Origin: Bacteroides stercorirosoris
GTDB lineage: Bacteria > Bacteroidota > Bacteroidia > Bacteroidales > Bacteroidaceae
Reading direction: 5' to 3'
Assembly: GCF_900142015.1 (NCBI RefSeq)
Contig: NZ_FQZN01000014.1
Location: 90,056-154,055 of the forward strand
Length of the DNA stretch: 64,000 nt
Shown: positions 19,534 through 28,640 of the stretch, piece by piece
Numbering within the stretch: position 1 is the first letter of the stretch
How the letters are laid out: each line of letters opens with the position of its first letter
Translations under genes and position numbers: made by a program
Notes under the pieces: generated by a model
Told to the model about the DNA's origin: nothing
Databases searched by the model: none
The model's input: the letters and a program-made list of their open reading frames with translations, nothing else

Positions 19534-20961
19534 ATGGATAAATATAGAAAACGCAGCATTGCCAAGCTGTGGATAGCCGGTGCTGTCCTTATGGCAATCT
19601 GCATGGCAACAGAAACTTTCGCACAGAATACCGCCACGGCGGACAACCTATCAACCACAGTAATAGCCGTCACAGAGCAGACAGCCACAGAAGAAGCTGC
19701 TCCCGACACTTTAGGAGAACTGATAAACGGACTTAACACTGTATGGATGCTTCTCGCCGCCATGCTGGTATTCTTCATGCAACCGGGCTTCGCACTGGTG
19801 GAAGCCGGTTTCACACGGGTGAAGAACACCGCCAACATCTTGATGAAGAACTTCGTGGACTTCATGTTCGGCTCCCTTCTCTACTGGTTCATCGGCTTCG
19901 GACTGATGTTCGGCGTAGGCGGTTTCGTGGGAATGCCCCACTTCTTCGACCTCTCGTTCTATGACGGCGGCGGACTACCCACAGAAGGTTTCCTGGTTTT
20001 CCAGACCGTATTCTGCGCCACAGCGGCTACCATCGTATCAGGAGCTATGGCGGAGCGCACCAAGTTTTCCATGTATCTGGTTTACACCATCTTTATCAGC
20101 GTACTGATTTACCCTGTATCCGGTCATTGGACCTGGGGCGGCGGATGGCTGATGAACGGTGAAGAAGGTTCGTTCATGATGAATCTGTTCGGCACTACGT
20201 TCCACGATTTCGCAGGGTCTACGGTGGTTCACTCCGTCGGTGGCTGGATTGCACTGGTAGGTGCGGCTATCCTCGGCCCGCGTATCGGCAAGTATGGCAA
20301 AGACGGCAAATCGAGAGCCATCCCGGGACACAACCTTACGATGGCAGCTCTGGGCGTATTCATCCTATGGTTCGGCTGGTTCGGTTTCAACCCCGGTTCA
20401 CAGTTGGCAGCAGCCTCTACGGCCGATCAGGAAGCTATCTCACACGTATTCCTTACCACAAACCTTGCAGCCTGTGCAGGCGGTTTCTTTGCACTGGTAG
20501 TCAGTTGGTTGAAGTTCAGCAAACCGTCCTTGTCACTCACCCTGAACGGTATCTTGGCAGGTTTGGTAGGCATCACGGCAGGTTGTGATGCGGTTTCCCC
20601 ACTGGGTGCAGTCATCATCGGTACCATCTGCGGCATCGTAATGATCTTCTCGGTGGAATTCATCGACCAAGTACTTAAGATTGACGACCCTGTAGGTGCC
20701 TCTTCCGTACATGGTGTCTGCGGTTTCCTCGGAACCATACTCACGGGGCTTTTCTCCACCAGCGAAGGTCTCTTCTACGGTGCAGGTGCAGGTTTCCTGG
20801 GTGCACAGGTATTCGGTGCCCTCGTGGTAGGCGCATGGGCGGCAGGTATGGGTTATCTCATCTTCAAAGGACTCGACATCGTGCACGGTCTCCGCGTTCC
20901 GAAACGGGTGGAAGAAGAAGGACTCGATATTTACGAACATGGCGAATCAGCTTATAACTAA
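19534..20961 (+). CDS. amt: Ammonium transporter
   Basis: A 475-residue Amt/MEP/Rh channel for ammonium entry. A cleavable-type N-terminal helix (ending ETFAQ) and a polar stretch of about 40 residues precede the first channel helix, LNTVWMLLAAMLVFFMQPGFALVEAG. Other family hallmarks are DFAGSTVVHSVGG (pore region), GWFGFNPGS and the second pore His in ASSVHGVCGFLG. P-II lies directly upstream and GlnN directly downstream, so uptake, control and assimilation are grouped. Confidence 0.96.
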   Translation: MDKYRKRSIAKLWIAGAVLMAICMATETFAQNTATADNLSTTVIAVTEQTATEEAAPDTLGELINGLNTVWMLLAAMLVFFMQPGFALVEAGFTRVKNTANILMKNFVDFMFGSLLYWFIGFGLMFGVGGFVGMPHFFDLSFYDGGGLPTEGFLVFQTVFCATAATIVSGAMAERTKFSMYLVYTIFISVLIYPVSGHWTWGGGWLMNGEEGSFMMNLFGTTFHDFAGSTVVHSVGGWIALVGAAILGPRIGKYGKDGKSRAIPGHNLTMAALGVFILWFGWFGFNPGSQLAAASTADQEAISHVFLTTNLAACAGGFFALVVSWLKFSKPSLSLTLNGILAGLVGITAGCDAVSPLGAVIIGTICGIVMIFSVEFIDQVLKIDDPVGASSVHGVCGFLGTILTGLFSTSEGLFYGAGAGFLGAQVFGALVVGAWAAGMGYLIFKGLDIVHGLRVPKRVEEEGLDIYEHGESAYN

Positions 20962-21024
20962 ACAAGAGTTTTTTTACTCTAACAAATATATTTTTATAAA
21001 CCAACAATTACAACTCGAGGTATT

Positions 21025-23214
21025 ATGTCAAAATTGAGATTCAGAGTAGTTGAAACGGCGTTTAAGAAGAAACCCGTTGCAGTGGCAGCCCCCGCGGAAC
21101 GTCCGTCGGAATATTATGCCAAGTATGTGTTCAACAAGGAAAAGATGTTCAGGTATCTGCCCAGCAAGGTATATGCCAAACTGATTGACGTGATCGACAA
21201 TGGTGCTCCGCTGGATCGCAGCATTGCTGATGAAGTGGCAGCCGGTATGAAGAAATGGGCACTCGAAATGGGCGTTACCCACTACACTCACTGGTTCCAC
21301 CCGCTCACCGAAGGTACGGCCGAGAAGCACGATGCTTTCATCGAACACGACGGCAAAGGCGGTGTGATGGAAGAATTCACAGGGAAGCTCCTCGTTCAGC
21401 AGGAACCGGACGCATCCAGCTTCCCCAACGGTGGCATCCGCAATACTTTCGAAGCACGCGGTTACAGCGCATGGGACCCCTCCTCTCCGGCTTTCATCGT
21501 CGATGATACGCTCTGCATCCCTACCATTTTCATTGCATACACCGGCGAGTCTCTGGACTACAAGGCACCGTTGCTGAAAGCCCTGCGTGCTGTAGACAAA
21601 GCTGCCGTAGACGTATGCCGCTACTTCAATCCCGAAGTGAAAAAAGTGGTTGCCTACCTGGGTTGGGAACAGGAATATTTTCTGATTGACGAAGGACTTT
21701 ATGCTGCCCGTCCCGACCTGTTGATGACCGGGCGCACGCTCATGGGCCACGACAGTGCCAAGAACCAGCAGCTCGAAGACCACTATTTCGGAGCCATCCC
21801 CACCCGCGTGGCCGCTTTTATGAAGGAATTGGAGATTGAAGCATTGAAACTCGGTATTCCCGTCAAGACCCGTCACAACGAGGTAGCTCCCAACCAGTTT
21901 GAGTTGGCTCCTATCTTCGAAGAATGTAACCTGGCGGTAGACCACAACATGCTTATCATGGCACTGATGCGTAAAGTAGCTCGCAACCACGGCTTCCGCG
22001 TGCTGTTGCACGAAAAGCCTTTCAAGGGCGTCAACGGTAGCGGTAAGCACAACAACTGGTCACTGGGCACGGACACCGGTATCGGATTGATGGGACCCGG
22101 CAAGTTGCCCGAAGAAAACCTACGCTTCATCACCTTCGTAGTGAATACCCTGATGGCGGTTTATAAGCACAACGGATTGCTAAAGGCAGCTATCTCCAGC
22201 GCCACCAACGCACACCGTCTGGGTGCCAACGAAGCGCCTCCCGCAATCATCTCCAGTTTCCTTGGCAAGCAGTTGTCGCAGGTGTTGGAGCACATCGAAG
22301 AGAGCACCAAGGATGACCTCGTAAGTCTCAGTGGCAAACAGGGTATGAAGCTGGACATCCCTCAGATTCCCGAATTGCTCATCGACAACACCGACCGTAA
22401 CCGTACCAGCCCGTTCGCCTTCACCGGCAACCGTTTTGAGTTCCGTGCCGTAGGTTCCGAAGCCAACTGCGCCTGCGCCATGATAGCCTTGAACGCTGCC
22501 GTGGCAGAGCAACTGGTAGAATTCAAGAAAGATGTGGATGCCCTCATCGAAAAGGGTGAACCGAAGATTTCGGCCATCCTCGAAGTGATCCGCAAATACA
22601 TCAAGATTTGTAAGCCCATCCATTTCGACGGCAACGGCTACAGCGACGAATGGAAAGCCGAAGCCCTGAAGCGCGGTCTGGATTGCGAGACCAGCGTACC
22701 CCTTATCTTCGACAGCTATCTGAAACCGGAAAGCATCAAGATGTTCGAAGCTACCGGTGTCCTGAACCGCAAAGAGCTGGAAGCCCGTAACGAAGTGAAA
22801 TGGGAAACTTACACTAAGAAAATCCAAATTGAGGCCCGTGTATTGGGTGATCTGGCCATGAACCACATCATCCCCGTGGCAACACAATATCAGACGGATC
22901 TCATAGACAACGTTTACAAGATGAAGGACTTGTTCCCCGGCGATAAAGCTGCAAAACTATCTGCCAAGAACCTGGAACTCATCGAAGAGATTGCCGACCG
23001 CACCGCTTTCATCAAGGAGCATGTAGATGCCATGATCGAAGCCCGTAAGGTTGCCAACAAGATTGAAAGTGAACGTGAGAAAGCCATCGCCTACCACGAC
23101 ACCATCGTGCCGGCCATGGAAGAGATCCGTTACCACATCGACAAGCTGGAACTGATTGTTGACAACCAGATGTGGACGTTGCCCAAATACAGAGAACTCT
23201 TGTTTATAAGATGA
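21025..23214 (+). CDS. glnN: Glutamine synthetase, type III
   Basis: A 729-residue GSIII enzyme, far larger than type I (about 470), which joins ammonia and glutamate using ATP. Recognisable segments are THWFHPLTEGTAEKHDAF, GWEQEYFLID (metal-binding Glu), RHNEVAPNQFELAP, the NNWSLGTDTG/HNNWS loop and NRTSPFAFTGNRFEFRAVGS. The C-terminal 150 residues are helical, as in other GSIII. It is 63 bases after amt. GSIII is common in Bacteroidota. Confidence 0.97.
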   Translation: MSKLRFRVVETAFKKKPVAVAAPAERPSEYYAKYVFNKEKMFRYLPSKVYAKLIDVIDNGAPLDRSIADEVAAGMKKWALEMGVTHYTHWFHPLTEGTAEKHDAFIEHDGKGGVMEEFTGKLLVQQEPDASSFPNGGIRNTFEARGYSAWDPSSPAFIVDDTLCIPTIFIAYTGESLDYKAPLLKALRAVDKAAVDVCRYFNPEVKKVVAYLGWEQEYFLIDEGLYAARPDLLMTGRTLMGHDSAKNQQLEDHYFGAIPTRVAAFMKELEIEALKLGIPVKTRHNEVAPNQFELAPIFEECNLAVDHNMLIMALMRKVARNHGFRVLLHEKPFKGVNGSGKHNNWSLGTDTGIGLMGPGKLPEENLRFITFVVNTLMAVYKHNGLLKAAISSATNAHRLGANEAPPAIISSFLGKQLSQVLEHIEESTKDDLVSLSGKQGMKLDIPQIPELLIDNTDRNRTSPFAFTGNRFEFRAVGSEANCACAMIALNAAVAEQLVEFKKDVDALIEKGEPKISAILEVIRKYIKICKPIHFDGNGYSDEWKAEALKRGLDCETSVPLIFDSYLKPESIKMFEATGVLNRKELEARNEVKWETYTKKIQIEARVLGDLAMNHIIPVATQYQTDLIDNVYKMKDLFPGDKAAKLSAKNLELIEEIADRTAFIKEHVDAMIEARKVANKIESEREKAIAYHDTIVPAMEEIRYHIDKLELIVDNQMWTLPKYRELLFIR

Positions 23215-23220
23215 TTTTGA

Positions 23221-23294
23221 GATTTATGATTTACAATTTATGATTTATGCCATGCGGCATAATAGCACAGCCTATAAATCTGAAATCATAAATC
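23221..23294. repeat. Compound palindrome with GATTTATGATT words after glnN
   Basis: GATTTATGATT at 23221-23231 is complementary to AATCATAAATC at 23284-23294. Between them lies the small hairpin ATGCC-ATGC-GGCAT and the word ATAGCACAGCCTAT (23262-23275). The long elements at 13341 and 24748 carry the near-identical core word ATAGCGCAGCCTA with different flanking words. It probably acts as a 3' end for glnN. Confidence 0.65.
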
Positions 23295-23418
23295 TTTCTA
23301 TTTCTTTTGTTGGTTGTTTTAAGTTTGCAGGGGGAGAGGTGCCGTGAGGTAGTTCTCTCTCTTTTTTATGACTAAATTATCATTTATCCCAAACGTCTCT
23401 CCTTTTCGCAAAAAGTAG

Positions 23419-23426
23419 TATCTTTA
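23419..23426 (+). promoter_or_regulatory. Probable -7 element before the S37-like peptidase
   Basis: TATCTTTA differs from TAnnTTTG only at the last base and lies about 21 bases before the start codon. Confidence 0.45.
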
Positions 23427-23447
23427 CCCCGAATTTAAAATCCTATT

Positions 23448-24746
23448 ATGATGAAGAACATATACATTCGCTACGCGACGCTTTTACTCCTTGTATTGCT
23501 GGCAGTTCCGGCATCTTTATCCGCACAAACTGCCCTGAAGCAAAAATTAAACAAAATTTCCGCCATCAAGGAAGTCCGTCCGTTAGAAACCTCTGAATTC
23601 GCAGAGAAGTACGTCACCTATTTTACCCAACCGTTGGATCACCGCCATCCGGAGAAAGGCAGTTTCCGTCAGCGCGTCATTGTCGCCCATATTGGTTTCG
23701 ACCGTCCCACAGTCATCGTCACCGAAGGTTATGGCGCCGCTTATGCCCTCCGCCCCAAATATCGCGAAGAGCTGTCAAAGCTTCTCAATGCCAACATGAT
23801 ATTCGTGGAATACCGTTATTTTCTGGAATCCACCCCCGAACCCAAAGACTGGCAATATCTGACAGCCGAAAGCTCCGCAGACGACCTGCACGCCATCACC
23901 ACCGCATTCAAGAACATCTATCCGGGCAAATGGATCGCCACAGGCATCAGTAAGGGTGGACAAACCACCCTCCTCTACCGCACCTTCTATCCGGACGATG
24001 TGGATATTTCCGTCCCCTACGTAGCGCCGCTTTGCTATGGAGTAGAAGATGGCCGTCATGAACCTTTCCTGCACAATGTATCTACTGCCGAAAACCGCAA
24101 GAAAATTGAAGATTTCCAATTGGAAGCATTGAAACGGAAAGCAACCTTACTCCCCCGTTTCGAGAAGTACTGTGCCGAAAAGAAATATTCTTTCAACGCT
24201 CCTATCGAAGAAATCTACGATTATTCGGTATTGGAATATTCCTTCGCCTTGTGGCAATGGGGCACTCCCATCACTTCCATTCCCGCCACTACCGCTTCCG
24301 ACGACGACATTTTCAAGCACTTGCTTGCCATCAGCGAACCCGGCTACTTCACTCCCAACAGTCCGAACGCTTCTTTCTTCGTGCAGGCAGCCCGCGAACT
24401 GGGTTACTATGGTTATGACGTCGAACCTTTCAAAGAATACCTTTCTATCAAGTCAAGTAAAGGTTATCTGCACCGTCTGATGCTCCCCGAAGAACTGAAA
24501 GATATGGATTTCGATAAAACTCTCAGCAAGAAAATAACAAAGTTCCTAAAGAAAAACGACCCGAAAATGATTTTTATCTATGGTCAGAACGACCCGTGGA
24601 CAGCAGCAGGCGTCACCTGGCTGAAAAACAAGAAGAATATTCACGTATTCATCCAGCCCAATGGGAGCCATCTGGCGCGCATCAATACGTTACCCGAAAA
24701 AGAAAAGAAAGAGGTGATGAAACTGATAAACGAATGGCTGGAATAA
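23448..24746 (+). CDS. S37-like secreted serine aminopeptidase
   Basis: A 432-residue exported alpha/beta hydrolase. A Sec signal peptide ends near SLSAQ (about residue 26). FTQPLDHRHPEKGSFRQR at the start of the mature part and the nucleophile elbow GISKGGQT (Ser about residue 166) match the PS-10/S37 peptidase family, tripeptidyl-type enzymes that trim peptides. Asp in YGQNDPWTAAG and His in NGSHLARI would complete the triad near residues 386 and 405. S28 peptidases are related, but the PLDH plus GISKGGQ combination favours S37. The gene stop abuts a long palindromic element. Confidence 0.85.
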   Translation: MMKNIYIRYATLLLLVLLAVPASLSAQTALKQKLNKISAIKEVRPLETSEFAEKYVTYFTQPLDHRHPEKGSFRQRVIVAHIGFDRPTVIVTEGYGAAYALRPKYREELSKLLNANMIFVEYRYFLESTPEPKDWQYLTAESSADDLHAITTAFKNIYPGKWIATGISKGGQTTLLYRTFYPDDVDISVPYVAPLCYGVEDGRHEPFLHNVSTAENRKKIEDFQLEALKRKATLLPRFEKYCAEKKYSFNAPIEEIYDYSVLEYSFALWQWGTPITSIPATTASDDDIFKHLLAISEPGYFTPNSPNASFFVQAARELGYYGYDVEPFKEYLSIKSSKGYLHRLMLPEELKDMDFDKTLSKKITKFLKKNDPKMIFIYGQNDPWTAAGVTWLKNKKNIHVFIQPNGSHLARINTLPEKEKKEVMKLINEWLE

Positions 24747-24747
24747 A

Positions 24748-24916
24748 TGATAATTTAGCGGGCGGATGCCCGCTAAAAATTGACAATTGACAATTGACAA
24801 TTAACAATTAACAATTAGGCTGCGCTATATTGTGCTTAAACAATCGTTCCGAATGGTAATTGTCAATTGTCAATTGTTAATTGTCAATTTTTAGCGGCAA
24901 AGCCGCTAAACTATCA
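24748..24916. repeat. Long compound palindrome, copy B
   Basis: This is the inverted counterpart of the element at 13341-13503, with the same ends TGATAATTTAGCGG and CCGCTAAAC/TATCA (one substitution) and the same CAATTGACAATT-type words. The internal core (about 24800-24860) is the exact reverse complement of the core in copy A. The element fills the gap between two convergent genes, and its right end supplies the stop codon of the minus-strand DUF308 gene. It could serve as a bidirectional terminator. Confidence 0.88.
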
Positions 24917-25489
24917 TTTATCTTCTATAATTTCCGCATCCTCAATATCCCTATCCTTCGGTGCAGTCGGCATCTTCGGACGTTTACGCGTGAACGTAAA
25001 CCAGTTCACTAACTCTGAAACTGCATAAATTATGCTGGTGACACCGATAATAATGAACGCTGTCGAGCGCACCCCTGTCGGATTGAACAAGGCTACCAGC
25101 CCTGCAATCAGAATGAGTACCGGAATGACATAAAATCCTGCACGAACCGGCATCCAACGGCGGGCTGCCGACAACGACGCAATCTGTTGTACACCTCCCA
25201 GCACCAGGATAAATCCTAATACAAACGTCAGCAAATCAGCAAAGAAACCGGGCATAATCACCAGCCAAAGACCGAACAACAAGCTACCGATCCCCTCAAT
25301 AGGCAAACGGCGCCTTTCCTCCGCACTCATGGCGAAATATCCGATAATACTTAAGAGCGACGGTATCAAGAATACGACACCAATCGTTATAACAAAGTAA
25401 TCGCCCGCTTCATTGGGAAACATCACCAATACCAGACCGATTACCAGCGCACATATCGTGCGTAAAAATGAGTTACTTATTCCTTTCAT
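24914..25489 (-). CDS. DUF308 / HdeD-like membrane protein
   Basis: A 191-residue protein with about six hydrophobic helices arranged as repeating pairs, as in the DUF308 family that includes HdeD. It starts MKGISNSFLRTICALVIGLV and ends in a charged cytoplasmic tail (KRPKMPTAPKDRDIEDAEIIEDK region). HdeD proteins are linked to acid resistance in enterics, but no biochemical role can be inferred here. The stop codon lies in the palindromic element 24748-24916. A near-consensus -7 box, TATCTTCG, lies on the minus strand at 25507-25514. Confidence 0.85.
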   Translation of the reverse strand: MKGISNSFLRTICALVIGLVLVMFPNEAGDYFVITIGVVFLIPSLLSIIGYFAMSAEERRRLPIEGIGSLLFGLWLVIMPGFFADLLTFVLGFILVLGGVQQIASLSAARRWMPVRAGFYVIPVLILIAGLVALFNPTGVRSTAFIIIGVTSIIYAVSELVNWFTFTRKRPKMPTAPKDRDIEDAEIIEDK

Positions 25490-25554
25490 GAGCTTATGAT
25501 TTTTTGCGAAGATACATTTTTATCCGCACAACTCCACAAGAAAGTCACGAAAAA

Positions 25555-25662
25555 TCAATTAACGTTCAGCCAGGCGTTCATATCTTCGGCCACCAATAGC
25601 CAGTAAAGCAACAAGAGAATAGCAATCGATACGCCAATGGCGACTAAATGTTTCCGTTTCAT
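25555..25662 (-). CDS. Small single-helix membrane peptide (35 residues)
   Basis: The minus strand from ATG 25662 to TGA 25555 encodes a 35-residue peptide: a basic start (MKRKH), one hydrophobic helix of about 18 residues (VAIGVSIAILLLLYWLLV), then an acidic/amphipathic end (AEDMNAWLN). A purine-rich GAAAGGA precedes the ATG by six bases. It lies 65 bases upstream of the DUF308 gene on the same strand. The charge pattern fits an inner-membrane peptide with its N-terminus inside. I do not recognise a family. The ordered topology and the upstream purine tract make a real gene likely. Confidence 0.55.
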   Translation of the reverse strand: MKRKHLVAIGVSIAILLLLYWLLVAEDMNAWLNVN

Positions 25663-25765
25663 AGTTCATCCTTTCTTTTTTATATGAGTAATGGTTGTTT
25701 TTAATACCCTTATAGAACAAGTTTATAAGAAAATTGTTCTTAGAAAGAAAAAAAGCAAGAAATTC

Positions 25766-25796
25766 TTTGGTATTTAAAACAAAGTGATTACATTTG
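25766..25796 (+). promoter_or_regulatory. trp operon promoter
   Basis: TTTG at 25766-25769 and TACATTTG at 25789-25796 are separated by 19 bases, the best full match in this window to the Bacteroides -33/-7 promoter. Transcription should begin near 25803, just before the leader peptide. Confidence 0.8.
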
Positions 25797-25819
25797 CCCC
25801 CAGTTAAAACAAAAAGACA

Positions 25820-25882
25820 ATGAAAACAATGCTCGTAAATACATATTGGTGGTGGCGCCCGTTACAACTCCGACAGTCGTAA
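25820..25882 (+). CDS. trpL: trp operon leader peptide
   Basis: A 20-codon reading frame encodes MKTMLVNTYWWWRPLQLRQS. Three adjacent TGG codons lie at 25847-25855. A ribosome short of charged tRNA-Trp would stall there and leave 25870-25880 free. CGACAG at 25871-25876 in the leader is complementary to CTGTCG at 25937-25942, the left arm of the terminator, so stalling would favour an antiterminator; a ribosome reaching the stop at 25880-25882 would cover it. The promoter is about 25 bases upstream and the terminator about 46 bases downstream. Confidence 0.85.
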   Translation: MKTMLVNTYWWWRPLQLRQS

Positions 25883-25928
25883 GGGAGCAGCGCTCGTATG
25901 TATATATGTGAACATAATATAGAATAAG

Positions 25929-25968
25929 AAAGAGCCCTGTCGCAACCTGCGACAGGGCTCTTTTCTTT
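25929..25968 (+). terminator. trp attenuator terminator
   Basis: AGAGCCCTGTCGC (25931-25943) pairs perfectly with GCGACAGGGCTCT (25949-25961) around a five-base loop, followed by TTTTCTTTT. This GC-rich 13-bp stem lies between the leader peptide and trpB, so it should end transcription when tryptophan is plentiful. Confidence 0.9.
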
Positions 25969-26023
25969 TATCCGGTTTTGAGATAAACAGTAAATCGTAA
26001 ACAATTAAATAAAAAATAGGATT

Positions 26024-27205
26024 ATGAGTTTTTTAGTAAATCAAGATGGTTATTACGGAGAATTCGGCGGAGCATATGTTCCCGAAATACTCCACAAGTG
26101 TGTAGAAGAGCTGCAGAACACCTACCTCAAAGTACTGCAAAGCGAAGATTTCAAGCAAGAGTTCGACCAACTGCTGCGTGACTACGTAGGCCGCCCCTCC
26201 CCACTCTATTACGCCCGCCGCCTCTCCGAGAAGTACGGCTGCAAACTCTACCTCAAACGTGAAGACCTGAACCACACAGGCGCCCACAAAATCAACAACA
26301 CCATCGGCCAAATCCTCCTGGCACGCCGCATGGGCAAACACCGCATCATCGCCGAAACCGGTGCCGGACAACACGGTGTAGCCACCGCCACCGTCTGCGC
26401 CCTGATGAATATGGAGTGCATCGTCTACATGGGCAAGACGGACGTAGAACGCCAGCACATCAACGTAGAAAAGATGAAAATGCTCGGTGCAACCGTTATC
26501 CCTGTCACCTCCGGCAATATGACACTGAAAGATGCTACCAACGAAGCCATCCGCGACTGGTGTTGTCATCCCGCTGATACCTACTACATTATAGGTTCCA
26601 CAGTCGGCCCGCACCCTTATCCCGATATGGTAGCCCGCCTGCAATCCGTCATCAGCGAAGAAATCAAAAAGCAACTCATGGAGAAAGAAGGCCGTGACTG
26701 TCCCGACTATCTCATTGCCTGTGTAGGCGGTGGAAGCAACGCTGCCGGAACCATTTACCATTACATCGACGACTCCCGCGTACAAATCGTCCTTGCCGAA
26801 GCCGGAGGAAAAGGAATAGACACCGGAATGACCGCAGCCACCATCGCCCTCGGCAAAATGGGTATCATCCACGGCGCCCGCACCTACGTCATCCAGAACG
26901 AAGACGGCCAGATTGAAGAACCTTATTCCATCTCCGCCGGACTGGACTATCCAGGCATCGGTCCCATGCACGCCAACCTCGCCGTACAAAAACGTGCCAT
27001 CGTGCTTGCCGTGAATGACGATGAAGCTATCCGTGCAGCCTATGAGCTCACGAAACTGGAAGGTATCATTCCCGCCCTGGAAAGCGCCCATGCCCTCGGT
27101 GCCCTCGAAAAACTAACCTTCAAGCCCAAAGACGTCGTTGTCCTGACCGTTTCCGGACGCGGAGACAAGGACATAGAGACGTATCTGGAATTAATTAATA
27201 ATTAA
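26024..27205 (+). CDS. trpB: Tryptophan synthase, beta chain
   Basis: A 393-residue PLP enzyme that condenses indole and serine to tryptophan in an alpha2-beta2 complex with TrpA. The PLP lysine is in [13 protein letters not shown] (about residue 89), the phosphate-binding loop is [10 protein letters not shown], and [14 protein letters not shown] is the substrate-carboxylate loop. It is the first structural gene of the operon, unlike E. coli, where trpE leads; trpA is last, seven genes away. Expression should depend on the upstream attenuator. Confidence 0.97.
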   Translation: MSFLVNQDGYYGEFGGAYVPEILHKCVEELQNTYLKVLQSEDFKQEFDQLLRDYVGRPSPLYYARRLSEKYGCKLYLKREDLNHTGAHKINNTIGQILLARRMGKHRIIAETGAGQHGVATATVCALMNMECIVYMGKTDVERQHINVEKMKMLGATVIPVTSGNMTLKDATNEAIRDWCCHPADTYYIIGSTVGPHPYPDMVARLQSVISEEIKKQLMEKEGRDCPDYLIACVGGGSNAAGTIYHYIDDSRVQIVLAEAGGKGIDTGMTAATIALGKMGIIHGARTYVIQNEDGQIEEPYSISAGLDYPGIGPMHANLAVQKRAIVLAVNDDEAIRAAYELTKLEGIIPALESAHALGALEKLTFKPKDVVVLTVSGRGDKDIETYLELINN

Positions 27206-27211
27206 AGCGTT

Positions 27212-28612
27212 ATGAATACATACAACTACCAAACCCACAGCCGTACCATTCTCGGGGATCTTCACACTCCCGTAAGTACCTATCTTAAAGTCCGTGACGT
27301 GTTCCCTCAAAGCGCCCTCATGGAGAGTTCGGACTATCACGGCAGTGAAAACAACCGTTCCTTCATCGGCCTTTGTCCGCTGGCAAGCGTCAGCATCGAC
27401 CACGGGACGGCCATCTTCCGTCTGCCCGACGGCACTCGCGAAGAACATCCCGTCACACACGAATACCGCGTAGAGAATGCTTTAGAAGATTTCCTCAGCC
27501 GCTTCCACGTCGAAGGTGAATACGCCAATTATTGCGGTCTTTATGGCTACACCTCTTTCAATGCCGTGCGCTATTTCGAAGACATCCCTGTGAAGGACAG
27601 CCGCGAAACCACCAATGATGCACCGGATATGCTCTACATCCTCTATCAGTACCTTATCGTCTTCAACGATTTCAAAAACGAAATGGTGCTTCTCGAAATG
27701 CTTGCCCCCGGTGAAGAGAGCGAACTGGACACCGTACAAAAAGCCATCCACAACCGCAACTATACCGCCTACGACTTCCGTGCCGTCGGCGAAACCACCT
27801 CCTCACTGACCGACGAACAGCACAAGGCAAATATCCGTCAGGGCATTTCCCACTGTCTGCGTGGAGACGTTTTCCAGATTGTCCTCTCCCGCCGCTTCGA
27901 ACAACGCTTCGTAGGCGACGACTTCAAACTCTATCGTGCCCTGCGCAGCATCAACCCCTCGCCTTACCTGTTTTACTTCGACTTCGGCGGTTTCCGCATC
28001 TTCGGTTCGTCCCCCGAAACTCACTGCCGCATCGAAGGCCGTCATGCCTACATCGACCCCATTGCCGGCACCACCAAGCGTACCGGAGACCCAGAGCAGG
28101 ATGCCAGGAATGCCCAATATCTGCACGATGATCCCAAAGAAAACGCTGAACACGTCATGCTCGTCGACCTCGCCCGAAACGACCTTTCGCGCAACTGCCA
28201 CGATGTAAAAGTGGATTTCTACAAGGAGATGCAGTATTACAGCCACGTTATCCACCTCGTCAGCCGTGTCAGCGGTACACTGAACGATGATGCCAAACCC
28301 ATCAAAGCTTTTATCGACACCTTCCCCGCCGGCACTCTGAGCGGCGCCCCAAAAGTTCGTGCCATGCAGCTCATCAGCGAACTGGAACCACACAACCGTG
28401 GCGCCTACGGCGGTTGCATCGGCTTCATCGGTCTGAACGGTTCTCTGAATCAAGCCATCACCATCCGTACTTTCGTCAGCCGCAACGGAGTGCTTTGGTT
28501 CCAGGCAGGCGGCGGCATCGTAGCCAAGAGCAACGAAGAATACGAGCTGCAGGAAGTCAACAATAAACTGGGAGCGCTGAAAAAGGCGATTGTAATGGCA
28601 GAGAAAATGTGA
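27212..28612 (+). CDS. trpE: Anthranilate synthase component I
   Basis: A 466-residue chorismate-utilising enzyme that forms anthranilate with ammonia from TrpG. The N-terminal domain begins with the DLHTPVSTYLKVRD type of tryptophan-sensitive segment and an ESS motif (MESSDYHGSENNRSFIG), the feedback site. The catalytic core contains GSSPETHCRIEG, PIAGTTKRTGD and LVDLARNDLSR, and ends with GGCIGF and QAGGGIVAKSN. It starts six bases after trpB. Confidence 0.96.
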   Translation: MNTYNYQTHSRTILGDLHTPVSTYLKVRDVFPQSALMESSDYHGSENNRSFIGLCPLASVSIDHGTAIFRLPDGTREEHPVTHEYRVENALEDFLSRFHVEGEYANYCGLYGYTSFNAVRYFEDIPVKDSRETTNDAPDMLYILYQYLIVFNDFKNEMVLLEMLAPGEESELDTVQKAIHNRNYTAYDFRAVGETTSSLTDEQHKANIRQGISHCLRGDVFQIVLSRRFEQRFVGDDFKLYRALRSINPSPYLFYFDFGGFRIFGSSPETHCRIEGRHAYIDPIAGTTKRTGDPEQDARNAQYLHDDPKENAEHVMLVDLARNDLSRNCHDVKVDFYKEMQYYSHVIHLVSRVSGTLNDDAKPIKAFIDTFPAGTLSGAPKVRAMQLISELEPHNRGAYGGCIGFIGLNGSLNQAITIRTFVSRNGVLWFQAGGGIVAKSNEEYELQEVNNKLGALKKAIVMAEKM

Positions 28613-28640
28613 GAACCATAAATTATAAATCATAAATCCC

